64,000 nucleotides of DNA, taken from Iris pallida. Lineage: Eukaryota > Streptophyta > Magnoliopsida > Asparagales > Iridaceae. Position numbers and translations under genes: made by a program. Below, piece by piece: positions 50,342 through 62,564 of the stretch. Each line of letters begins with the position of its first letter. Within the stretch, counting starts at the first letter, position 1. The stretch spans positions 16,666,551-16,730,550 of the forward strand of contig JANAVB010003400.1 of assembly GCA_029216955.1 (NCBI GenBank), in the 5' to 3' direction. The notes under the pieces are model-generated. The model did not search any database. It worked only from the letters and a program-made list of their open reading frames with translations, and was not told the DNA's origin.

Positions 50342-50755
50342 GAATCGAGCTATCTCCTACTTTATTTCGTGCCACCAATAATACTGCCGTAAGTCCCGGT
50401 ACATCTTAGTTCTTCCGGGATGAATAGAGTAAGTCGAATTGTGTGCTTATGCCATCTGCCGTAGCTCTCCATTAGGAACATAAATACGATCACCATATTA
50501 TAATGTCCCATCGGGATAAATCTTCAATGCCGTCTGCTCTCCTGCCTTAGTCCTCTCTCGAAGCCATCGAAATCTAGCATCTGTGGGCAATGCCGCCTTG
50601 ATTCGATCTACTAATGATGATTGCACTTGGAGATTGGCTAATACGCCATCTACTCCAGGTAATACTACCTCAATACCAAGCTGCTGCAAGTCTCTAATCA
50701 ACTCCTTCTGTGTGGTCAATAAGTATGCCATGGGCCTTCGGCTTAATGCATCTGC
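50342..50755 (-). pseudogene. Element M connector from RNase H to integrase
   Basis: Starts ADALSRRPMAYLL, directly continuing the GKANVV that ends at 55413 on the other side of the solo LTR. It then reads LGIEVVLPG and a stop near 50497, with a degraded zinc-binding histidine region (MYRDLRQYYWW) near 50400. The clean continuation across the insertion proves that the solo LTR is a later event. Confidence 0.88.
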
Positions 50756-50760
50756 CACGA
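50756..50760. repeat. Target-site duplication of the solo LTR (left), CACGA
   Basis: CACGA immediately before 50761; repeated at 55413-55417. Confidence 0.92.
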
Positions 50761-51384
50761 TGTCATGACCCGCACTCGCTTTACGGATGCGAGAGCGTGA
50801 ATAAGCCAGCTATGTATCGAGCGGACTCCAGCCCCTCTCGAATACGTAAACGCTGTCAAGGCTATGGTATACTACCAAATCATGGCAAACAAATCTATAT
50901 CTCAAATACATAATAAGTGTACGAAACATGAATGAATACTATGGGTCGTGGTCTGCAGCCCACTAGCATATATGTCCGATAAGACTCTAAAGAAAGTAAT
51001 AAGAGTCTAAAACTGAATCAGGAAACATGATATCTCACGATAAGATATGAAAGCACGAGCGAATAATAAATGTAATAACGATACCTGAATCCCGCAAGCG
51101 TATCATCACTTCCGCCATCCAGAACGACTAGCTAACTCCATACAATCGCTAAACCTGAAGAGATCATCAGGTCCTCAGGGGACATAGCAAGATACATAAA
51201 AACATGCCTATCTAGCAGTTTATCATGCAATAAAGAAAATACAGAAAATAAATGGAAAAAGACCAATCAACAAGAAAACACGACTATACACGACTGGAAG
51301 AACCACTACACATAAACGAACTGCTGGAGGAGAACAAGAGAACACGATATCACGATGTCAATGGATAACCAATCGAATACTCAA

Positions 51385-51662
51385 ACCCTCGGCCCTAGTG
51401 TGGACTCGCAGGTTTGAACAACTACTAACCCTCGACCCTAGTGTGGACTCGCAGGTTTGAACAACTACTAACCCTCGACCCTAGTGTGGACTCGCAGGTT
51501 AGCTTCAAGAAATCACCCTCGCCCCTAGTGTGGAATCGCAGGTGCAGATAGATATCTACTAATCCTCGCCCTAGTGTGGACTCGCAGGTTAGCTTCAGGA
51601 ATCAAGATACAGATAACTACTAACCCTCGCCCCTAGTGTGGACTCGCAGGTTAGCTTCAAGA
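51385..51662. repeat. ~43-57 bp minisatellite
   Basis: Six copies of a unit with CCCTCG.CCCTAGTGTGG and ACTCGCAGGTT, starting near 51387, 51430, 51474, 51518, 51561 and 51623. Spacing is irregular because the tail of the unit varies. Confidence 0.9.
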
Positions 51663-52181
51663 ATTTAAGGTACAACAGTTTTGTTAAGACTTATTCATCC
51701 TATGATATGATGCGACTCAGTCCAAGTACAGGTGATGACACGACACGACCCAATCAAGATACACATGAGAACAGATCCAATATGAACTACAAAGCTAACT
51801 ATGAACAAGGCTATATATATACTAGCATGCATGATATACAAATCGCATACAAATAATCAACTAGTAAAATTAGATAATAATAATAATATGTATGTAAATA
51901 AACTATAGAGGGAGGCAAGGTATACTTGCCTGGAGGTTGCACGCAGATCCAACAAATATAGTCAACTGCTAAGATATAAAGTCCAAATCATCACAACTGT
52001 CTCCGAAAGCTGAAACAGACAATGCTAACATTCTTAGAATAGTCAAATTAGCTAGGATTGCCTGTCCTTAAGTCCAATTCTGGACACAGGCACAAAATGG
52101 TAATTTTGGGCAAAAATGGTGTCCGCCGTTGGACCTGCTTTGCACCGAAAAGCGTGCAAGAGTCAATGGTCTCTAAAGTCA

Positions 52182-52409
52182 TCAAAATACATGTCTACGG
52201 ATTTGTTTTGCTGATACAAACCCAACCGTATGTCCAAAGTTGGATTTCGGCGAGCCGTGTACAAAATTGCCCGTTGAGTCGGATCGTGGGGCCCGCGAAA
52301 CGATGATCCGATCAACGGTCTCAGAATCGGACCAAACTTGGCATACAGGACTAAAAAAATGATACGGTCCTATTGGCGTAAGTTTTGCCTCGATCTGACG
52401 AACGTGCAC
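52182..52409 (-). CDS. Short conserved reading frame in the solo LTR (hypothetical)
   Basis: A 75-codon frame reads VCQVWSDSETVDR and NFGHTVGFVS and ends TGA. It aligns without gaps with the frame at 60770-61132 in LTR D and, after a 1-base shift, with LTR A near 30350-30530, all ending at the same place; in LTR B a TAG cuts it after WSDS. By hand, about 14 codon differences between the solo LTR and D are silent and about 20 change the residue, so selection for a protein is possible but weak. The block may instead be conserved as DNA or RNA. No known domain is recognised. Confidence 0.3.
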   Translation of the reverse strand: MHVRQIEAKLTPIGPYHFFSPVCQVWSDSETVDRIIVSRAPRSDSTGNFVHGSPKSNFGHTVGFVSAKQIRRHVF

Positions 52410-53608
52410 AAAGTAATTAAAGTTTTTGTACGGAGGCCGATACGGTGAATTTCAACGGATACGCATCAAATTCGTCGTGCACACGCGACCAATTTGAATT
52501 CCGTCAAAGCCCACATGTCTGCAATATCCGTACGCATCTTTAGATGCTTACGGTGTGTGACCACGTCGCCCAGATTGGCGGGATGCACGTCGTATCGAAG
52601 GGTTTTTTAATTTTTTTAAAACTATTTTCTTAGGTTTTTTCTGATTTTCGAATCAACTTATCCTAACATATAATAGAAGAATCTGAAAAGTGTAAACGGC
52701 CTTTTAGTGTCGTATATGTTGTCTTCGAGTTTGTTCAATTAGGTTTTGTGTTTCCTATCAGGATCGACCAATTTTGGCCTCCCAAGATGGGTGTCTGGAT
52801 TCGAAATACTGTTCAGTTTAGACAAGTTTTTCGCGGTTTTGTGATTCGATTTCTTCTCGAATCCCATCCAGTTCAGTATGAACCAGATAGCCGGGCTCCT
52901 AGTCGATTATGAGGGTTGTCTAAACTATTCTACAGATTGAAAATCGATCGAGAATAGAGAGGTATACAAGGTTGCGAAGTGGCATACCTTGCTGTGATAC
53001 TTTTGTCGCGGCTGTGTCCTGTCGTGCGGATGTCCGGCCGTCTTTGGCGGTCGTGGCGACGGCGGGTGGTACGCATAGGGTCGGGGAGGGTCGCCTAGCC
53101 TCGAGCGCGCCTTTGGGGTATGGTGGCGCACGATTCGGATTATGGTTGAGGGGTTAATCTCGTCTCTCTCTCGATATATATACATATCTATATATACGCC
53201 TGAGGACCGAACAGGGGGTCGTGGTGTTAGCTCGGGCTGATGTGGGGGTTTGCATGGGCTGAGCTCGGTTTAGCTTGCCTGGGCCTCTTTGCTGTGGGCT
53301 GGAATTGGGCTCGGTTATGCTTGGCTTTGAAATTCAGCTGGCCTTAGGGAGCTTGGGGGTTCAGGCTCCAGGTGGGGAGTTTGGCTGTGCTGGGATCAGT
53401 TGGGCTTGGGGTTAATTGGGTTTGTTTGATTTCTTTCTTTTTTATACTAGAGTTTATAATATACATATATTCATATATATATATATATACACACTCACAT
53501 ATATATACATATACATACATGTATACTACTACAGATATACACTCACCAAATAATATATATATACAATAAATATATATTATCACCATGTAACATATATGTA
53601 CAACTAAG

Positions 53609-53617
53609 ATATATTAT
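53609..53617. repeat. Target-site duplication of the Mutator-like element (left)
   Basis: ATATATTAT, repeated exactly at 54713-54721. Nine bases is the Mutator-superfamily length. Confidence 0.85.
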
Positions 53618-54712
53618 GAGAAATTTTGAGTGGCACCCCACTTTTTTTAGCCTTATTTAAGGTGCACCCCACAACTTTACACTATTGTAATTCACCCCCC
53701 ACTTTTGACGGTTTCCGTCCAAAATGGACGGTCAACTGGGTTGACCTAAATTTTTTGATAAAAATACCCTCCGACCAATTGTCTTCTTCCCCGTGTCTCT
53801 CGTCGCTGCTCCTTCCGACCTCGCTGCCGCTCCCCACCCCCCTCCCCGACCTCGCCGCTGCCACCCCCTTCCCGATCTCGCCGCTGCCACCTCCCCTCTC
53901 CGACCTAGCCGCGGCTCCGTCCCCTCCCCGACCTAGCTGATGCCCCCCTCCCCGACTCGATATCCGACCCCGCGAACCGCAACAGCAACAACATTCGCCG
54001 GGGGGAGGGGGCAGGCGAGGTCGGCGAGGGGAGTGGCAAAAGACGGGGGCGCGGAGCTAGGGCGTGGCAGAGCTAGGGCGGTGATGGAGAGGGAGGGGGC
54101 GGAGCTAGGACATGGCAGAGCGGGGGTGCGGCAGAGGGGCATTCGTCCGGGGGGGAGGGGGCAGGCGAGGTCGGCGAGGGGGGGTGGCGAGAGACGGGAG
54201 CGCGGAGTTAGGGCGTGGCGGAGCTAGCTAGGGCGGTGATGGAGAGGGAGGGGGCGGAGCTAGGGCGTGGCAGAGCAGGGGCGCGGCGAAGCGGGGGTGC
54301 GGCGGAGGGGGTGCTAGTGATGGAGAGGGAGGGGGCGGAGCTAGGGCGCGGCGAAGCTGGGGTGCGGCGGAGGGGTGCTGGTGATGGATAGGGAGGGGGC
54401 GGAGCTAGGGCACGGTGGAGCGGCGGTGCGGCGGCGGTGGTGATGGTGGTGTTGGTGAAGATGTTGGTGGTGGAGGTGGTGGTGGTGAGGTCGGGGGGGA
54501 GGGGGCAAGCGAGGTCGGCGAGGGGGTGGCGAGAGATGGGGAAGAAGACAACTGATCGGGGGGTATTTTTGTCAAAATATTTGGGTCAACCCAGTTGACC
54601 GTCCATCTTGGACGGAAACCGTCAAATGTGGGGGGTAAATTACAATAGTATAAAGTTGTGGGGTGCATCTTAAATAAGGCTAAAAAAAGTGGGGTGCCAC
54701 TCAAAATTTCTC
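53618..54712. mobile_element. Non-autonomous Mutator-like element with ~180-bp inverted ends
   Basis: The ends GAGAAATTTTGAGTGGCACC and its complement extend inward as inverted repeats of about 180 bp, including GGACGG.AACCGTC-type words and GGGTTGACC. A 9-bp duplication flanks it. Between the arms lies a GC-rich stretch with tandem units containing GGGGGCGGAGCTAGGGCGTGG and CGAGGTCGGCGAGGGG. No transposase is seen. It could be a Pack-MULE carrying a host fragment, but no gene is recognisable. Confidence 0.93.
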
Positions 54713-55412
54713 ATATATTATACATATATACAATCATCATACAATTATTAAATTAATTTAAATACTAAAATTTATAATTAAAATTATTGGGAATATATAT
54801 AAAGCACATTGTTTACTATTTATGAACATATTTATACACAAGTATATATATTGCCTATGTAAATGCTAAAGTCCAAATATCCTTCTACAGGAATATTATC
54901 ATATTTACAAGAATAGTAACCTAATAGCAAGAATATTTATGATATAAATTATACATATATAACAATCATTTCCAAAATGCTTTCTAATTCAAAAATTCTA
55001 ATATAACATACATCTATATGATCGTCTCTGAACATACTACCCGACTATGTGGGCTTGGACTTGGTTCAGGTCCGGTCTGGACTAGTTCGGTACAACCGGG
55101 TCTTCTACAAGTCAATAAATCTAAACAATAAATAATTAAAATGTCTTTAGCGGTTAGGTCACAACTTGGCCTGATTTTCCTAGTTAGGATACTCCTATGG
55201 CTTGGCATTCCCCTACCATGGATAAATACTAGTCAAAGCACGCTACTGCACTATCCGTGCCATGATTCCTAGCCGTCTTGTACTTCAAAACTCAACTATG
55301 GATAAAGTCATCTACCGTAATAATTAACTAAATAATTACTTATAAAATTCTAAAAATCACTATTTAAATCAAATAAAAAATATTTCAAAAATTTTCGGGG
55401 AGGGGAGCTACA

Positions 55413-55766
55413 CACGACATTAGCCTTGCCCGGATGATAATGTAGCTCGATCTTGTAATCTTTCATCAACTCCAACCAACGTTGTTGTCGTATATTCAAC
55501 TCTTTTTGTGTGAACACGTACTTGAGGCTCTTATGATCAGTGTAGATATCAACCTTCTCGTCGTACAAGTAGTGTCTCCATAGCTTCAAAGCAAAGATAA
55601 CCGCTGCGAGCTCTAGATCATGGATTAGATAATTCATTTCGTGCACTCTCAACTGTCTCGATGCATATGCTACTACATGATCGTGCTGCATCAATACGCA
55701 TCCTAATCCCTTTCCGGATGCATCGATGTAGATCACAAATCCTCCCGATCCTGATGGTAGTGTCAA
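55413..55766 (-). pseudogene. Element M RNase H domain
   Basis: The minus frame gives [20 protein letters not shown] (first catalytic Asp in YIDAS), [28 protein letters not shown] (catalytic Glu), [18 protein letters not shown] (second Asp) and [11 protein letters not shown], where the solo LTR cuts it. The first three acidic positions are kept. It is well preserved up to the insertion point. Confidence 0.92.
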
Positions 55767-56883
55767 GATAGGTGCCGTGGTAAAGCGCTTCTTTAACTCG
55801 TCAAAAGCGGCTTAACAATCATCTGTCCATACAAACTCCTGATCCTTGCAAGTAAGTCGAGTCATAGGCCTCGCTATTTGAGAGAAATCATCTACGAACC
55901 TTCGGTAATAACACGCAAGTCCAAGAAAACTTCTCACCTTAGAAGCTGATGTAGGAGCGGGCCATGCCTTGACTGCTGTGATGTTTTCTGGATCCATTGA
56001 TATGCCGTCTCCAGTAACAATGTATCCAAAAAATGATACCTTCTTAAGAAAGAACTCACACTTGCTAAGCTTCGCGAAAAGTCGTTCATTCTCCAATATT
56101 CCTAAAACAATCCGTAGATGCTGCTCATGCTCCTCTTGGCTCTTGGAGTAAATCAAGATATCATCTATAAAGACGACTACAAATTTGTCCAAGTACTGGT
56201 AAAAGATCTTTTTCACTAAATTTATGAAGACTGCAGGAGCGTTGGTCAAACCGAAAAGCATGACCAAGAACTCGTAGTGTCCATACCTTGATCGAAAAGC
56301 CGTCTTCGTAATGGCTTCCTTCTGAACCTTCAGTTGGAGATAGCCCGATCATAAGTCGATCTTGGAGAATACTTTTGCTCCACTCAGTTGATCAAATAGA
56401 TCGTCTATACGCGGCAAGGAATACTTGTTCTTCACCATCATTGCATTTAAAGCTCTGTAGTCGATACACATGCGCACTGTCCCGTCTTTTTTTGACACAA
56501 AAAGTACGGGTGCTTCCCATGGTGACACACTGGCACGAATAAAGCCTCTTCAATAAGTCATCAATCTGTATCTTCATCTCTACCAGCTCCTTGGGTGCTA
56601 GTCGGTAAATTCGAGATGAAATAGGCTCGGCTCCGGGAATAAGCTCAATAAAAAACTCAATATCTCGGTCAGGTGGTAGTCCTGGCAAATCTTTGGGGAA
56701 TACATCCTCAAACTCGGTGATGATAGGGTACTGAGGGGCGTCCTGCATCATCATGTGAGTCTCCAATGTGGGTGCATCACAACTCTTTCCTTCTTCATTG
56801 GTGAACTCGAACTCCGTCGCATTCGGTGGTCTAAAGATAATACTGTGCTTATTGTATTCTACGAGAGCAAAATACTGGCTCAA
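55767..56883 (-). pseudogene. Element M reverse transcriptase
   Basis: Minus frames 56883-56392 and 56267-55812 give FPKDLPGLPPDRDIEFFIEL, a shifted fingers region, then [13 protein letters not shown], catalytic [21 protein letters not shown] and [13 protein letters not shown]. This is a Tekay/Del-like Ty3/gypsy polymerase. Frameshifts near 56560 and 56300 and a stop at 55812 inactivate it. It is the homologue of the P polymerase, but on the other strand. Confidence 0.92.
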
Positions 56884-57114
56884 TCAGTCCATTCCGAGAA
56901 CCACATCGAACGTAGGCATAGAAAATACAAGGAGTTGTGCTCTCATATCTCTACCATATATCACTATAAGGTAAAGTCTACAGACACCACTAATAGGTAC
57001 AACTCCTCCTCCAGTAAGGATTCTAACATTTTTTGATATGAGTGTGAGGGGAATGCTGTATCTAGTGGTAAAACTAGTAGCTATGAATAAATGAGTGGCT
57101 CCAGTGTCAAACAA
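56884..57114 (-). pseudogene. Element M protease
   Basis: The minus frame contains FDTGATHLFI, the aspartic protease active site (DTG), and VVLGMD at its end. Upstream to about 57200 the frame still reads Gag-Pol linker (AFSLAIEDIG-like). The zinc knuckle and the rest of gag are missing beyond about 57.3 kb. Confidence 0.88.
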
Positions 57115-57324
57115 TGTAATGGCAGGAAATAAAGCAACTAAAACTATGCCTGCTATGACCTCTGCCTCTGTCCCTATATCCTCAATAGCAAGTGAGAATG
57201 CCTACCCATAATTCTATCCTGGTCCCTGAGCTCTGGCCTTGTTGTACTGTACACCTTAAGGAGGCAATGGTGGGCATACACAAGTGTAACTAGGCATCGA
57301 CCAAGCCACGTGACTACAACCTTA
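57115..57324 (-). pseudogene. Truncated Gag end of M and junction with element S
   Basis: The last recognisable M coding sequence fades here. At about 57315-57325 the sequence changes to plus-strand internal DNA related to E2 and E3. No LTR or target duplication marks the switch, so this is a deletion or recombination breakpoint. Confidence 0.6.
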
Positions 57325-57839
57325 TTTTAAATTACTCATCCTTTCTCTCTACCCTAGATCTATTATCCTGACCTTCTAATCATTTGAAAATGATTAGAAA
57401 CTTCCTTGATCGTACCATAATCTAGGAGACCAATTTTCTCTCAAGGAACCACGTCTCATGAGTCTCTACTTATTCTCAACTAGACCTAAGTAACCCTTAT
57501 TCCTTTTATTATGTGCGTTAACTAGCAACACTCATGCATTTCCCAAACCATACCACAACCTTTGAGCCTACCCATATTTTTTCTTCTAACCAAATTGCTT
57601 CCTCCATTAAGGATTTTTCCTTAAACTTCTTCGTGATGCAGGTCCTAACCCTAATTCCCAAAATCCCTAAACCAAATCCCCAATCTAAAACACTAATCCT
57701 AATTCCTAATTTCTGAAACCCTAATCCTAACCCTAAATTTCATTTTTTTACCTTCACATATTTGATCAATATTTTCTTATCCTAAACATTTTTCTATCTT
57801 TTCATCGATCAACCAAGTCAGCCTATCCTAGTAGTCCTT
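57325..57839 (+). mobile_element. 3' internal tail of element S
   Basis: Non-coding plus-strand DNA related to the last 450 bases of the E2 and E3 internal domains (TAAATTACTCATCCTT, then ATCCTGACCTTCTAATC, then TCTCAAGGAACCA). A CCCTAA-rich patch lies near 57645-57740. No gene. Confidence 0.7.
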
Positions 57840-57877
57840 AAATTCGAGGACGAATTTATTTCTAAGGTGGGTAGATT
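57840..57877 (+). other. S pre-polypurine hairpin and polypurine tract
   Basis: AAATTCG and CGAATTT pair perfectly around AGGA (57840-57857). Compared with E2, one base pair has switched from T-A to A-T on both arms. AAGGTGGGTAGATT follows and the LTR begins. Confidence 0.78.
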
Positions 57878-58780
57878 TGTAAGCCCACTTCCCGAGTTTT
57901 TAAATTTTTATTCATTTACTTATTTTAGTTGTAGTTTTAAATATATTTTTCTAGTTAGAAAATAGTGTTTACTTTCTATTATCGATATTTTGAATTTGTC
58001 AAATTTATTTTAAGAAGAGCTTTTACAAAATAGACTTCTATAATTATTTGATCATTTATTGCGATTATGTTTCCAATATTTTTTGATATTATTAAAATAT
58101 TATTGTAGAATATTATGGTTACCGAGTATTAAATTTAGTTTCACAAAATATGTTTTAGATATTATTAATAATATGTAGTATTATTTCTAATCATTATAGA
58201 ACAATTTTGATTTAATCTAGATTCAATAATTATTCGAGTTATCATTATCATTTATTTTATGGTTTAGATTTATAAATTTTGTTTTGAAATCTAATTGATA
58301 AAATTAGATATTATTTAAATTATTGAATTAATCAACTATTCGATTTAGATTTATATGACTTAAATTATTGATAAATTTTGAATATCACATTAAATATTAC
58401 TATTGTAATCTCTAATAGTTTGTGATTAGATTAGTGTAAACCCTTAAACCAATTTCATTCTTTTAATGTGGATTTAAATGCTTAAAATATCAATATGTAA
58501 ATTATATTGGTTAAGAAGAAAATAGGGTTGTAAATAACCTATTTTATAAGAGGGATTCAACTTATATTTCTATTCTAATTTAAATCAGTTTCAACGATCA
58601 CCTTCATCCGTTAGATATTCGAACTCACATTCAAACCCATGAAAGGAACAGATCCAAATATCACTTATAATCTCCCTAGCATTTGCATCTATCTATAGTA
58701 TGAGTATATAAGAGGAAAAAGAGGTCAGCCGATCTCTTTACATCTCCTCCTCCCTGTCAACCCATTTTCTTCTCTGAACC
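57878..58780 (+). repeat. LTR of element S, interrupted by D
   Basis: Starts TGTAAGCCCACTTCC and is AT-rich, with a TATA box near 58704. It is cut at 58780, where LTR D starts. The rest lies outside the window. No gene. Confidence 0.72.
58704..58712 (+). promoter_or_regulatory. TATA box, LTR S
   Basis: GTATATAAG, followed by a pyrimidine-rich stretch with CTCCTCCTCCC about 40 bases on. Confidence 0.6.
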
Positions 58781-59465
58781 TGTAATCCCCCTTCCCAAAA
58801 TTTTAATATACTTTTATTTTATTTTATTTAAATTACAATTTTTAGGATTTTATAAATAATTAATTAGTTAATTATTACGGTGGATGACTTTAGTCATGGT
58901 TGGGAATTGAAGTACAAGGTAACTAGAAGTCGTGGCACGGGTAGTGCGGTGGCGTGCCTTGACTAGTATATTAGCCATGCCAAGGAAGACCCAGCCATAA
59001 GTGTGTCCCAACTAGGAAAAACTGGCCAAGTTATGAGTTAACCTCTATAAATAATTTTAATTAGTTATTTATTAATATATATGATTTTTAGGAGGCTCGG
59101 TTGTACCAAGTTGGCCCAGACTGAACCCAAACCAAGCACAAGCCCAAGTAGACATATAGTACGTCCAAAGAGGCCCATGTAGATAATTATGGGGGTGATA
59201 TAATTAGTGTATTTATTTTAGTAGATAAATAAGTAATTTTATATAAATGGGCATTGTATATGATACATGTATATTGATATTTGGTTTCTGAGTGTACGAT
59301 GGCATGTCTTAGAAAATATCTTTTGGGATTGTGAGAATTGCTAGGCTATATATGTACTGGTGAATATATAGGTGCGTATATTTATAGTATACAAATACTA
59401 GGAATACGTGTATATTAATATATCTTATTTATATAAACTTCATAAATATTTCTTATATTTAACTA

Positions 59466-59798
<333 letters not shown>

Positions 59799-60769
59799 TA
59801 TATATATATATAAAACAAAATAAATAAATTATAAATACTTTTATTTTATCGTTTTATTGTTTTTGGAATTTCATACAAGCCATAAATATTCAAGTTCAAT
59901 ACTCAAGGTTATTATATATATGTATATATATGTATATGTATATATATACTTGTAGGTATACATAAATGTATATATAAGTATATACAAGCACTAAAACAAA
60001 AGAACTAAACCCAAAGCTTAGCCCAACCAAGCCCTAAACACCCCAAGCCATCCCAAGCCCATCCCAACCAAACCGAGCCTAGCCCATCCCAAGCACCCCC
60101 AAACTCGCACAACACAGCCCAGCCGAAGCCATCTCTGTTTTTCCTTCGATACACGCACGTATATATATGTGTCGATGGAAGAAAACGCAAAATCCTAGCA
60201 AACCCCCACATGCCAACACCCCTACCTCTGCACGCACACCCCGGCCACCGCAGCGCCGTCGCGCGCGGCCGGAGTCAGCCAGGAACGCGTGTGCGCATGA
60301 TAAAAGCATAGCAGTCACGACAGCAGGGTGTACAACTTCGTCATTCGAATTCTTCGCACTCGCTGGTTCGTTTTACGAACCGCTTCTTCCGGAATGATCC
60401 CAAACTATACCTCTATTTATGCCATCAATTAGTTTTAATTGAAACAGATTAAAATGTTGTGATAAATTGATGCAAACATCGACAAAAACCTATTTTATAA
60501 ATAGCAAACATGACAGCCCCGACCCCGTTTTGGAAGACCAAAATTGGTCGACCCATTGAGCAATTTAGAAATCTATTTGAAGGCAATCCTAGACAACCTA
60601 TAGGGTTCTGCAACCCAATTTACAAAAGTTGATTTCATCGACTACGTGCTGAGAAATCGAATTCCAAAGATTTACGAAAAACTGTTTTAAATTATTAAAA
60701 ATCTAGGAAATTCCTTGGATACGACGTGCGTCCCACCAAACCGAGCGACGTGATTGCAAACTGAAAGCG

Positions 60770-61132
60770 TTGAAAGGTGCGTATCGACTTCGCGGATGTA
60801 TAGGCTTTGACGGAATTCAAATTGGTTGCGTGTGTACGACGAATTTGATGCGTATCCGTCAAAATTTACCGTATCGGCCTCTTTGCAAATTTTCTAATTA
60901 CTTTGTGCACGTTCGTCAAATCGAAACGAAACTTGTGCCAACAGGACCATATCATTTTTCTGGTCATTTATGCCAAGTTTGGTCCGATTCTGAAACAGTT
61001 GATCGGAACGCCGTTTTACGGGCCCCACGATCCGATTCAACAGACGTTTTTGTGCACGGCCCACCAAAATTCAACTTTGGACATACTATTGGATTCGTAT
61101 CGGAAAACCAGACCTATAGACATATAGTTTGA
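60770..61132 (+). CDS. Short conserved reading frame in LTR D (hypothetical)
   Basis: A 120-codon frame starts ATG and ends TGA. Its last 75 codons (KLVPTGPYHFSG, then LCQVWSDSETVDRNAV, then NFGHTIGFVS) match the frame in the solo LTR, and the same reading survives in part of LTR A. The first 45 codons are not open in the solo LTR. There are no known domain, signal peptide or membrane segments. See the solo-LTR entry for the limits of the protein interpretation. Confidence 0.3.
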   Translation: MKGAYRLRGCIGFDGIQIGCVCTTNLMRIRQNLPYRPLCKFSNYFVHVRQIETKLVPTGPYHFSGHLCQVWSDSETVDRNAVLRAPRSDSTDVFVHGPPKFNFGHTIGFVSENQTYRHIV

Positions 61133-62274
61133 CGAATTTAGAGACCATAGACTTTGGCACGCTTTTCGGTACAAAGCGGGTCCAACGACGGACATCGTTT
61201 TAGCCCAAAATTACTGTTTTGCCCCTGTGTCCAGAATTGGACTTAAGGACAGAAAATTCTAGCTAATTTGACTATTCTGAAAATATTGGTAATATTTATT
61301 TCAGCATCCGGAGACTTTTGCATGTGATGACTTTAGTGACTCATCTGAGTGGTTGTACTATCAGTTTCACCAGCACAAGACCACAGGCGAGTACATCTCT
61401 GATAGTTTTCATATTTGATTATCTCTATAAACCATATACGTAGTAGTATTTTACATTAATATTTTATTGGTTCTTGACACGATGTTACACGAGATAGTAA
61501 TTATGGATTCTTTACATGTTGTTCGTGACCAATCTATTACCGTGTTCGTGACCTGTTTGGATCCATGAGTACTAGTCGGGCGAGAAAATACTCTAAACAT
61601 ATAAACAAACCCAAAATTATTTGTTCCTAATAGCAGCCGCATACTTCACGTGCGGGGTGCCGGATCTTATTCGTGCCTAATAGCATTCGCACATTTCATG
61701 TGCGGGGTACCGAATTTACCCTTAGTCGTTTACATGTCGAAGTAGTATTTCAACTCACTAGATAGATATAGTTTCTGGTTCTATAGTATACATTGCTAAC
61801 TACATGTCTACTCTGTTTTAGTACTCACTTGTCATTTTTACCATGCTCAGTTTTTGTCCTGATTCCATGCTTATCTTTTCGTCGTGTATTTTATTATTAT
61901 TTACAGATTTATGGATTTTGTCATTTATTGAAACTGTTGTGAGAATGTACTCGTTCCTTTCCTGACTGGATCGTTGATATAGGTTGGATGACGTGCTTCC
62001 TATTCTTGTGCTATGGACCATACGGGGGGAGATAGAGACTCGCAGGCCAAAACCTTGAAATTAGATAGAAATTGTATCATTTTCATTAATTGTAAGAACC
62101 TTGTATTTTCTTTAATCATAAAATATTATACTGAATTTAGAAATATGAATGAGCAATAAATGTTATTTATGTGATTATGAGCATCATGGCCGTGACAGCG
62201 TTCTACCACCGACTCTGCGGCGTAGGCTGGCTTGGACACGTCTCGTATCTGAAAAGCGGGTGTGGGTCATGACA

Positions 62275-62564
62275 AGTTTTTGTGGTGGCCCATGCAGGTC
62301 AATTTTTGCAAATTGTGCGAACTCGTGGTAGTACCATATTAGTCGTACTACTGCGAGACTGCGACTAGAAAATGCTCATTCGCAACTAGGAGTAAGTCAA
62401 TTTTAGGAGAATGGTTAGGACTAGGAGTCCCTAGTTTAATTTGACAGTTGGGTAGTTAAGGTTGCTACATAGGCCTCATCGAATTCTAAATCCTATTAGA
62501 TGATTTTCATAGAATGATGCACTATTGTATTCTGATTCGATAGTATTTCTAAAGTGGGTAGATT
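62275..62564 (+). mobile_element. Minimal internal segment after LTR D
   Basis: Only 290 bases separate the end of LTR D from the start of the next LTR-like sequence. They hold the primer site (62283-62300) and an end word, AAAGTGGGTAGATT, and no frame of note. Either the element lost its centre or it is a very small coding-free form. Confidence 0.65.
62283..62300 (+). other. D primer binding site
   Basis: TGGTGGCCCATGCAGGTC, 8 bases after LTR D, identical to E1, E2 and E3. Confidence 0.85.

Larger units (their letters stand above)
50761..55412 (-). mobile_element. Solo LTR inserted in the pol gene of M
   Basis: Minus-strand ends are TGTAGCTCCCC (at 55412) and GGTCATGACA (at 50761), bounded by CACGA on both sides, with no primer site or internal DNA. 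Removing the nested Mutator-like element leaves about 3.5 kb, the same as LTR D. It was left by recombination between two LTRs. It has the shared A/B/D block (about 51950-52580), an AGGCAAG dyad (51913-51931), the ACCTGA/TCAGGT hairpin (51153-51172) and a minisatellite. Confidence 0.93.

Noticed and set aside
51385..51662. CRISPR-like array
   Set aside because: Plant LTR context, irregular spacing and repeated spacers; it is a minisatellite.
57645..57740. Telomere-like CCCTAA words
   Set aside because: Irregular, mixed with other sequence and inside an LTR-element tail; not a telomeric array.
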